Positions 1 to 7,885 of a DNA stretch of 31,808 nt are shown here, one piece after another. The stretch is taken from contig FN649735.1 of NCBI GenBank assembly GCA_000310025.1, forward strand, positions 117,291 through 149,098, given 5' to 3'. The position numbers and the translations under genes were made by a program. Within the stretch, counting starts at the first letter, position 1; the number at the start of each line of letters is the position of its first letter. The stretch is from Ectocarpus siliculosus. Its lineage: Eukaryota > Sar > Phaeophyceae > Ectocarpales > Ectocarpaceae. The notes beneath the pieces were generated by a model. The model had not been told where the DNA came from. It made no database searches and saw only the letters and a program-made list of their open reading frames with translations.

Positions 1-723
1 GGTTGGTGTTGTCATCGTCGGCGTCGTCGTCGTCGCTCACGTCCGAAGAACCGTCGGAAGAAAGGTACCCCACGCACTTGTACTCTTGGAAAGATTTCCG
101 CCGGAGGAGGGTCGCGGCGTCGAGGGCCCGATAGTCGGCAGAGGTGGGCTGTAGGATATAGACCTGGATTGTTTGAAGAGGGAAAGGCGGCATGTTACGT
201 TAAAGGGTCGATGCGCACAGGAAAAAAAGGGGCAAAGTTACATAGCTGCATAGGGCGGGAACGAGAGGGACAGGAAAGTGACGCGTGCAAGTCAAACACG
301 ACACGGGCGTGCAACGAGCGTTTCGCGAAAGGATGGTGCTGGTTGTCATCATCGAACACAGGTGGCCGACACGACTATACGGATCTTCCTCGACCCGAGA
401 GCAGAGCTGACCTGCACCAGAGGGGTCAGGATGTTGACAAAATATGTGCTGCTGCTGCCCTAACACAATGCCAACACAATGCAGGCGTGACACGCGAACA
501 GTCCGCACCTTCTCACAGAAGCCCTGAGCTCCTTCGCCAGGTCGCGGGCAGCTTCGTCGGAAGAGGTCTTGATCACCCAGGACTTCGGCGGGATGATGGA
601 TCCGACGCCGTCGCGGTCAAAGATTCCTCGGTGTGTGGCAAGGAGTTGGCGGAAATGGTATCCGTTCTGCACGAGGATAATTCCTGTGCCCAACAGAAGG
701 CAGTAGGTCGTGTCTGATGACAT
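1..723 (-). CDS. Unidentified protein, 5' two exons, runs off left edge
   Basis: I do not recognise the product. Exon 1 runs from the ATG at 723-721 down to 517 (69 codons, phase 0) and ends at a GTGAGA donor. Exon 2 most likely begins at 163 after a T-rich stretch ending ATCCAG, or at 148 after CCTACAG; both are phase 0 and keep the frame open to base 1. Residues 7-18 (YCLLLGTGIILV) are hydrophobic and could be a signal anchor. The rest is soluble-looking, with a KSWVIKTSSDEAARDLAKEL helix-like stretch, and the visible part ends in an acidic Asp run near base 1. An in-frame ATG at 193-191 would allow a shorter start within the intron, but the longer model joins cleanly. The gene is head-to-head with the Rep-like gene. 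Function unknown; moderately confident that it is coding. Confidence 0.5.
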
Positions 724-748
724 ACGGTCTCGCGGCGGCGGCGACGAT

Positions 749-780
749 GCCCTTGCTTGAGTGCAAACTCAAGCAAGGGC
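749..780. promoter_or_regulatory. Perfect 14-bp inverted repeat with GCAA loop
   Basis: The arm GCCCTTGCTTGAGT (749-762) is followed by loop GCAA (763-766) and the exact reverse complement ACTCAAGCAAGGGC (767-780). It lies 26 bases upstream of the minus-strand ATG at 723, so it would be in the 5' leader or core promoter of that gene. Read on the plus strand the loop is a GNRA-type tetraloop; on the minus-strand transcript it is UUGC. The structure is seen directly; a regulatory role is inference. Confidence 0.5.
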
Positions 781-1017
781 CAAGTTGATGTTTGGAGTTG
801 GGGTAGAAGAAGATTGTGGGAGGAGTGGGGGATGTCGTACAAAAAAACAAAAAACCGGGGCCAGCGCAGAACACAGGCAGATGGCGTCGACGCAGAACCA
901 CCGACGTGGCACAGTACAAGCAGCTGCTCCTGGGCTGGTGTGGTGACGTTACAACAGCGTGAAATATCCCGCCCATCGCCACTGAAGGGATCAGAGGATG
1001 AAAGTATCTCAGCGGGC

Positions 1018-1140
1018 GCGTACGTACGCACGTGTTGCCCGCTGGATATACCCGAAAGAGGCGTTTTGGTTTTCCAGCGGCACTGTTGGCCGGACTGTGA
1101 GAGAAACGTCCCGAGACGTCCCAACGTGCCGAAACGTCCC
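1018..1140. promoter_or_regulatory. Cluster of ACGT-core motifs
   Basis: A palindromic CACGTG occurs at 1029-1034, next to a TACGTACG stretch. Four further ACGT cores follow at 1106, 1116, 1124 and 1134, three of them in the context ACGTCCC, with spacings of 10, 8 and 10 bases. ACGT cores are typical bZIP/bHLH sites, and near-helical spacing suggests one face of the DNA. It lies 300-420 bases upstream of the minus-strand ATG. Assignment as a regulatory cluster is inference. Confidence 0.25.
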
Positions 1141-1579
1141 GCGGGCGGGACGACGGCGCCTTCAGCCTGGGATTGTATCATCGTAGCAGTGTTCCGGAGG
1201 AATGCGTTTGCGCGTTCACGTCCACGGCGTACGTCCTGTATGCATGCTTGTCGTCGATTCCCACGCAAAAAGAGAGAAGTTTAGCCTGTCTTTTTTTTTT
1301 CCGTTGTGTCCAATGTCTTTTGCACCTGACCTCGTGGTATCCAACGTATAAAGTAGACCACATTGTTCCCTGCCACACACACATGCGCGAGCTTACGGCC
1401 TGCCGTCAATGATGCCGTTACTATTCGGGGTTTGGATGATTTCTTGCGGAAGGGAGAGGTCCGCCCTTGTGGAAGGGGGGCTGTTCCTCATTCAACTCGA
1501 ATTGTAGAAGAAGAAAAATATATTCTCACTACGAAGAAGACAACCGAACTTTCCGAAGACGAGGACACGGCCTGTTTCC

Positions 1580-2160
1580 CCGCGAAAGTGTAGTCCGACC
1601 TCGACAAAACTTAAACTTCCCATCCAAGTCTTCTACTGCTGTTTCAGATGTCACGTCTTCAATCGTGTCTCTCTCCCCCCCCTCTTTCCCCTGCTGCACA
1701 AGTATTGTAGTCCAACCATCCTACTTATTTTCCTCTCTCACCCTTACGACATGCTTGTTCCCCTCGTCTTGTTTTTCTCCCCTGTTTCTCCTCGAAAGTA
1801 GATAGACTTTTTTGTTCACCCTGTTTCCCGTCGACATGTGTTCTAGCCCAACCATGTGTTCACCTCACACCCTTGCGACATAATCTTTTGCCTTGTCTTT
1901 TTTTTTTCCTTGTTTATCCTGGATCGAGACTTTTATTGTCCCACTGTTTCCCCTGAACAAGTATTCTAGTCCAGCCAAAGTCTTGTCTTGTTTTTTCGTT
2001 TTTTCCCCCTGTTTCTCCTTGATAGGAGACTTGTTTTTTCCCCCTGGTTACCCTGAACAAGTATTGTAGTCCAACCAAAGTCTTCCTACTTCCGTTTCCC
2101 ACGCATCTCTCACCCTTCAACTACATGATCTTTCCTGGATAGTAGACCAAACCTCAACCA
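1580..2160 (+). repeat. Pyrimidine-rich degenerate tandem repeat, unit about 100-136 bp
   Basis: Diverged copies of a core reading CAAGTATTGTAGTCCAACCA occur at 1699-1718, 1835-1854, 1958-1977 and 2058-2077, with a weaker match near 1586. Each is preceded by CCCTGTTTCCCC-like T/C-rich sequence and often followed by CAAAGTCTT. Copies 3 and 4 are the most alike and are 100 bases apart. The block precedes the first recognisable exon of the Rep-like gene and may be intronic or 5' flank. Confidence 0.5.
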
Positions 2161-2381
2161 TAAACGCCTTCCAATCCTCCCTATTCTTGTTTCCTACGTG
2201 TCATTATCGACTCCAATATCTCTGTTTAATACGAACTTCATTGCCATCGATCGCTTCAGTACTGCCGTTGTCGTTCACGGTTATCAGTGTAACGTCGTCG
2301 TCTTTCTTGTGCATGCTTGCAGGATCTACAACGTCATAGTCAGCATGTTCACTCACTTTTATCCGTCAAATTGCTTTGCAG

Positions 2382-5300
2382 ACGTGTCCGACGACAACGA
2401 GATAATCGACCTGGCTGGTGAGTCAAGCGAAGATTTCCTCGACGACTTCATCGAGGAAACTGACGACGTTGACGTGGGCGAGTCCGACTACAAGCCGGAG
2501 AACAGCAAAGGTGATGTATAATTTTACCGCGTACATGTTAACCGTTCCGTCGTGCGGCCGGTCGCATATGCATTCTCCGCTTCGTCCCTCTGTGCCTTGC
2601 GTTCTTGCCCTACGTCGGTACCATTGGTTGAACTCTTTTCCATCCATGTCCTTCCCTTCATTGCTTAGTGCGGCATCTCGGGTCGCGCCAACATTGTACC
2701 TTTTCGATCCTCATACTCTATTTTTGCCCTTCCTATCTTCCGACGCCGCCAGCGAGGACGACAGCGACAGCGACAGCGACAGCAGCAGCGAAAGCAGCGG
2801 CGACAGCAGCAGCGACAGCAGCAGCGACAGCAGCAGCGACAGCGACACCGGCAGCGACGACAGCAGCAGCAGCAGCTGCTGCGCCAGTGATAGCGAGGAC
2901 GGCGACGACGACAATGACGTCGAACGCCCAGAGTCCAAGGTTGCATGCCCCCTCACGTCCGGCAACGACAAGGAAGACGATGTCGCACGGCCACCGTGGA
3001 AGAAGCCCAGGTACACACCTTTCCTGCATTGGTTCACCTCTCTACCTATTACACATTTTTTTTCTGTTTTTTTCCTGTAGAAACCAGTGCCTCACATGAC
3101 GCTTTCTCCGCATCTAGGCACTAGCATTTCCACATTCGACATTGGTATTACCTGGACCAATTTGTGCATATGTAGTGCTTTACGCGCACGTCCCCGTACC
3201 ACGTCGCCTCCCCTGTTTTGTCCTCCTTAGGCGCCTCTGAAAGGTCGTCCGGTTCGCGCGGCCGTGGAGCGAGTGCATCCTCGCACCAGGCGCAAACGTC
3301 CTTGGTCGTGGACAAAAATCTCCCCGCAACGACTCCGCCGGGGCCTCCGACCGTGGACGGCGCTGAACTTCAAGTTCATCACCGCTCTGCACGTTACCCT
3401 TCGGCCGCAGGGACTACGAGCTCGCGGGGGGAGGGTAGTCGTTCATCCTCGACTCCTGGCCAGGCGTCCTTGTTAGGGGGCCGAAGGTGCGACTTGTGCT
3501 TCGGTCTTTACCATGCGACTTGGATGTCGGCATCATGCTCACCTCGCCAACACGTCCCCCGCACCTCTTCGCTTTTCCCATGGTTCCCAACACGTCCTGT
3601 CTCGCACTCCATCTTGTTTTCTTATCCCTCCTTTTCATGCCGTCCCCCTCATTCCCCGCAGCTGACGACCACGTGCATGAGAAGGACGACGATCACCCCG
3701 CGACGCCTTCGCCTCGACGATCCGGTAGGCGTCCTAGTCCTTCCGCTCGGGCCAGGGCTGTATCTGCAGCTGCCGCGTCTTCCGCGGGCAGAGGTGCGTC
3801 CTGTTTGAATCTTTGTAACGCGTGTCGAACTTCTCGTGCTCATGACATGGCGGTTGGTTACATGCATGGCACCCAACACTAGCGCCTGTTGTGTTCACGT
3901 CGCCCACCTCCACATCTACAGACGCCGTGTCTCTTGCCGCTGCTCTGTACGCCGCCTCCCTTCGTTCCCCTTTTTTTCTCCTCCCTACGTTCGTCCCGTG
4001 TCTCCAGATGCCCGGGGGGCTGCGACATCCGCCGACGCGCTCTCTCCTGCCGCTGCCAGTCCGGCTCGTCGTGGACGTGGCCGTCCCCGCAAGGAGTCTC
4101 AAGCACCCCCCGTGCCCAAGCGGCGCCGCCGTCGACCCCCCAATGTTCGTCCAGACACGCCATCTCCGAACGGCGGTGCTGTCGGTTCGTCTCCTCCTGC
4201 AGCTGCTGCTGGTCCTCCTGCGCTTCACACACCGGACGCCACCGAGCCAGGTTCCTCCCGTTCGACGCCAGCCGCTACCCTGCGTCGTGGGCCTGGGCGC
4301 CCTCGTAAGCAGACCAACACGTCGGCAACGCCCGTCCGCATTTGTCCGACCACAGGAGACAAGGTTGACGACCTCCTCGACAGCGGCATCGGAGCACAAC
4401 ACGACTTCTCTTTGACCATCTCCGCCAGGAACAGCGGGAACGTTGAGTCTCACGTCTTCGAAGATGTTGACAAATACTTGCAAGAGCGAATGGTGCGAGG
4501 GCTCGTTAGCCTGGAGCGGGGAAACGTCCACGGCAACCTACACCTTCAAGGTATCCTTACGGCGGGGTTGGTGAAGTACTTTGACGACCCCAGGAAAGAG
4601 GAAGCCGCCATGCGGAAAAGCATCCGCCAGGCGTGCGAGTGGAAATCGCATGTCAAGGTCAAGATCGTCATAAAACGTCTGATGCGGCAGCAGACGTTCA
4701 GCGGTGAGCATCATTTTCGTCCTCACACGAACTTTATGTTTTCCTCTTTGTTTTCCTCTTCTTGTGTCCGCCACCTTTTCGTCTTTGTCTTCCTCGTGCT
4801 AGACGTTAGCATCTTATTTCTGGCGTGCCTTGTTGCTTTTTACCTACCTCATGTTCCTCGATACGCCACTTACAATTTTTTTTCCTGCCCGATGCGCTCC
4901 TCTTTTTTGTCCTTCCTTCTTATTTGTCAGGTATGCTCGGGTACTGCTCGAAGGATCAGGGGCGGCCACACTTCAAGACCTCGAGCAAAGGGGTTTCGCA
5001 GACGGAGATAAACGTCGCCCTCGCGGAGTACCGCAAACTCCAACGTGTGTGCGTGACGGAGGATCGAGTGGAACTCGGCAAGAAGAACTTCTGGGGTCTA
5101 CTGCGTCGATTCAAGTAAGATCACACTTTCAGTCGTTAATGTCGTGCTCGGCTTCCAGGTCCAACCTACACACCTTCTTGTATTTTTCTTAATATCACAC
5201 AACGAATCCAGAGTCTAAGATAGATTAGCGATGAATCCATACCACACACACCTCTTGTCTTCTTTTCCTTTCCCCTCTTCCATTCCTCTTTTGCCTGCAA

Positions 5301-6174
5301 AAGTAATGCATCTTACATTCCCTTGCCTGCATGGCTTCAATTTCATTAGTAAACTAAATTGTTTGTGTGTATCCACTCTAACCTCCCATCCCCTATTTCG
5401 CCCGTGCGCCTTCCCAGGCAAGAACACCTACGGGGCATCTTCGTGTCCCCCCTCCAGATGGTCACGTGGATCATCCAAGACCAGCAAGCCGTGCCGTCCT
5501 CATCGTGGATCTGCCCCAGCAGCGCCTTCCCCATGGACGCCGCGCGTGCTGACGCCTTCGGCATCGCCCTCTTCTGCCCATCCTTGTTCATCCGCAAACA
5601 TGCATACCTGCTGTTCTTCGCGGGTGGACAAGGTGACCGCATAATCACGTCACACGAAGACTGGGACACGCAGGACCGGGAATTCGCTGATATGACCGTC
5701 GACCAAGCGAAGGTTTGCTCGCATGATCACCTGGAACTGGAGGGCGCCATGGACGCCGCCCGTGAGAGAGCCGTTCGTGAAGTCGCGAACGCCCGGCGCT
5801 ATCTTCCCGGGGTGGCCAACTTCGGCTTCGGCCCCGACTCCGACTCCGACGCAACATCCGACGTGGGGGCCCGCGCGGCACCGCCGCCGCGATCTCGTCG
5901 GGTGTGGGCTGGTATCGGCCGCACAAGCAACGACTTCTCCGAGGCGAACGAGCCTCTCCCGCTCATCGTCAGCCCGAAGTGCATTGAACCAGGGTGTACG
6001 AACGCCGGGAACATGGGCATGATCTCCTGCGGACGCTGCCATGGTGATCTTCACCGAGGCTGCGGAGTTTCTGGAGGCGGCAACCATGACGACGAGTGCG
6101 ACTCCTTCGTCGGCCAGCGTTGCACTCCGTGCGCATACCCTCGGCGTGGAAAGAAAAGAGCCCGATCCTCGTGA
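2382..6174 (+). CDS. HUH/Rep-domain protein with AT-hooks and C-terminal zinc cluster
   Basis: Exons, with phases that join: 2382-2510 or 2515, about 2753/2757-3010, 3244-3434 (end tentative), 3662-3793, 4008-4703, 4931-5114 and 5418-6174 (TGA). About 780 codons are visible; the start exon is not identified. Order: acidic segment, Ser/Asp repeat, basic Ser/Gly linker, two AT-hooks with GRPRK cores (about 4064-4094 and 4282-4312), Rep-like domain (4406-5114), a helical region of no known family, and a Cys/His cluster (5980-6132) followed by a KKRAR basic end. The family knowledge is that HUH Rep proteins nick and rejoin single-stranded DNA through a tyrosine in rolling-circle replication. No Walker A or SF3 helicase is seen, unlike most CRESS-virus Reps and Helitrons; helicase-less single-tyrosine Reps are known in Replitron transposons. 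Nuclear location is inferred. The junction between the first two exons is uncertain: the obvious donor at 2510 does not match the phase of the obvious acceptor at 2752. Confidence 0.75.
2757..2900 (+). repeat. Coding GACAGC hexanucleotide repeat (Ser/Asp tract)
   Basis: Repeated GACAGC and AGCAGC units encode alternating Asp/Ser followed by Ser-rich sequence and a further acidic stretch. The Ser/Asp frame fits the acidic exon before it and runs to the AG donor at 3010. Another frame would give Thr/Ala runs and also joins in phase with the obvious flanking sites, so the frame was chosen on composition and on a phase-compatible acceptor at 2756. Such tracts are common in nuclear proteins and length-variable. 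Confidence 0.6.
4406..5114 (+). other. Rep/HUH endonuclease domain (motifs I, II, III)
   Basis: Motif I, FSLTIS, is at 4406-4423. Motif II, HGNLHLQG, is at 4529-4552 and gives the metal-binding HxxxHLQ pattern close to the HLQG of CRESS-type Reps. Motif III, GYCSKD, is at 4939-4956 and places the candidate nicking Tyr (4942-4944) and Lys (4951-4953) in the YxxK arrangement. The spacings, about 40 residues from I to II and about 55 from II to III, fit the family. An intron (4704-4930, phase 1) separates motifs II and III. All core residues are present, so the site could be active. The assignment rests on motif reading by eye; a structure or profile comparison was not possible. Confidence 0.75.
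5980..6132 (+). other. C-terminal PHD/RING-like Cys/His zinc cluster
   Basis: The spacing is C-x4-C, x10, C-x2-C, then HGDLHRGC, C after eleven residues, and a final C-x7-C-x2-C. That makes eight or more Cys plus His, in an order reminiscent of PHD or related cross-brace fingers, although the spacing is not a standard PHD. The final CxxC lies 14 residues before the stop, and a KKRAR basic patch follows. A role in chromatin or DNA contact is inferred from the pairing with AT-hooks. Confidence 0.55.
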
Positions 6175-6459
6175 TGTGGGGGTCTTCACTATTCTGCTTC
6201 AGTTGTAACATATTTCTTTTCGTTGACTTTTTTGGCCGGGTTGGCATGTGTGTTCATCTCTTCGGCGTCCCTTTCGTACGTAGTTATCCATTGCATGAGC
6301 GTTTTTTTCGTCTTCCGTTTGTGTTTCATCACCGCTGGTGGCCTTCGTCGTTGCCATAAGGAAAGTTCTATTGCCCTAGGATATCTAGCCGACCGACTGT
6401 CTTTAGCCTTTCAAGACCGTGCCGTGACGCTCGTCTCTTCCCATTTTTTCTTTGCGCAG

Positions 6460-7110
6460 GTTTGTCTTGTAGTCACGATGGGATCATGGCTTCTATAGCG
6501 TTCCCATCCCTTTCGTTCGGATATTTCCGTGCAGCTTGCGGACAGATTCATGTCGTTTGCGTGCATGTATTCGTGTATTTAATCCCCATCCACATAGTTT
6601 CCCTTGGTTTCTCTTGCGGTTCGTCTCCTTCGTAAGGGTCTTTATTCATCATTGCCATGTCGTGTGTTGGACTATCCGTCGTGCTTGTGTATGAAGGGAT
6701 ATCGTCCTCGTCCCCGGTGTCATGCTCAAGAGTCCGATACCGTAGGTAATGTCGTCCACGCTCTTCACCTTTTGCAGTGCGACCGGTTATCTCCATTGTA
6801 CGGTCGTCTCGTCGTCTCTTACCATGTTTTATTTCAGATTTGTCTCTACTCACCGTGGGATCAGGGGTTTTCTAATAGAAGAGTTCCCGTCCCATTCCTT
6901 AAGATGCTTGGGTGCAGCTTGCCGACTGTTTCGTGCTGTCCGGGGCGAAGTTCGTCCGATGGATCCCCGTCCACAGAGGTCTCGCAAGTTTTGCGGTAGG
7001 TTCGTCTCCTGTCTAGGGCCGATGTTCATAATTTGTTGCCTTGTGTGTCTTCGACTAGGCGTCGTTCTTGTGTATGAAGGGAACCCGTCTTGGGTCGACA
7101 TGGTCGGGGG
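6460..7110 (+). repeat. Imperfect tandem duplication, unit about 380 bp
   Basis: Matching landmarks recur in the same order with offsets of 377-383 bases. GGGATCA is at 6480 and 6857. GTGCAGCTTGC followed by a GACTGTTT/GACAGATT-like tail is near 6531 and 6912. CCCC(A/G)TCCACA is near 6586 and 6965. TTCGTCTCC is at 6620 and 7001. TGTATGAAGGGA is near 6688 and 7071. The copies are well diverged. The block starts about 285 bases after the Rep-like stop codon and has no coding capacity I can support. It could be an old duplication or the downstream part of a mobile element. Confidence 0.5.
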
Positions 7111-7329
7111 TTGCCATATTTCATTGTTGTCCCGAACTCTGCCGTACACCGCGTGTCATTCCATTCGTCTCGGAACTGAACGTGCGTGGTTCGAATGCGT
7201 TCCACTTCGGAGTTGCGCTAATACATGGTAATTTAAACAAGCTTCAAACGAGTGCGGCGGACCTCCCAAAGATGTATGCGGGATGTTGAATTATGCCACA
7301 CGGATATCGCCAAGACGGAATATTGAATG

Positions 7330-7620
7330 TGTCATAATAAGAAAAATAAAAAATAAATAATTGCCCGACAAGGCTTCGCGAAGCCAGATTGCACACGATA
7401 CGTTTGCAGCAGTGCTCACATGCACACGACCGGTCGGATGATCACACCATGTGTGACGAAGGCGAGGATGGCCGACCGCCAGCACAATTCCGCCACGCAC
7501 CCAGTATCACACATTCACGAACAAGCGCAAAGTCAACCTTCAACAAGACATGACGGCGTATTTTTAATTTATTTTTATTTAATTATTTTAATTTCTTTCC
7601 ATTTCTCCTCCTATATATAC
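7330..7620. other. AT-rich segment with 14-bp palindrome
   Basis: An A-rich tract (7340-7361) and a T-rich tract (7557-7603) flank about 200 bases of ordinary composition. The tracts are roughly, not exactly, complementary, so they are at best a degraded inverted pair. A perfect palindrome, GGCTTCGCGAAGCC, lies at 7372-7385. No gene is seen. A non-autonomous element or a scaffold-attachment-like region are both possible readings. Confidence 0.3.
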
Positions 7621-7662
7621 ACCCGTGGCCATTCGGCTCAGCCACAGGGTTGGGGGGGGGTC

Positions 7663-7885
7663 GACGTTTTGAGGACGCCCCCCATTATCACATGGCTGGG
7701 GTTAGGTAACCTGGGCAAGGTCAAGTACCTGGGCAGGGTTCGGCACTAAACGACCTTTTGGGGACGCCCCCCATTATCACATGACTAGGGTTAGGTAACT
7801 TGGGCAAGGTCAAGTACCTGGGCAGGGTTCGGCACTAACGACTTTTTGGGGACGCCCCCCATTATCACATGACTAGGGTTAGCTA
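7663..7885 (+). repeat. Tandem repeat, unit 88-89 bp, about 2.4 copies
   Basis: GACGCCCCCCATTATCACAT starts at 7674, 7763 and 7851. Each copy continues with GGGTTAGGTAAC, GGGCAAGGTCAAGTACC and GGCAGGGTTCGGCACTAA, and the third copy breaks off after GGGTTAG. The copies are over 90% identical by eye, so the array is much younger than the 380-bp duplication upstream. No open frame is shared across the copies. Confidence 0.8.

Larger units (their letters stand above)
724..2381. promoter_or_regulatory. Divergent intergenic/5' region between minus-strand gene and Rep-like gene
   Basis: No convincing coding exon is seen on either strand, although the first exon of the downstream plus-strand gene must lie somewhere here, because its first recognisable exon at 2382 starts inside a codon (phase 1). 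The short open frames lack both compositional bias and usable splice junctions. The stretch holds a perfect hairpin (749-780), a group of ACGT-core sites (1018-1140) and a pyrimidine-rich degenerate repeat (about 1580-2160). The last part, before the acceptor at 2380-2381, behaves like an intron. Confidence 0.4.

Noticed and set aside
573-1268. 231-codon minus-strand open frame
   Set aside because: It overlaps the better-supported minus-strand exon in another frame, has no recognisable domain and crosses the hairpin and ACGT-site region.
7170-7215. tRNA gene suggested by GGTTCGAATGC
   Set aside because: No A-box, no acceptor stem and no cloverleaf could be built around this T-loop-like string.
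7690-7875. Interstitial telomere from AGGGTTAGG
   Set aside because: Only about one and a half TTAGGG-like units per 89-bp copy; no run of telomeric repeats.
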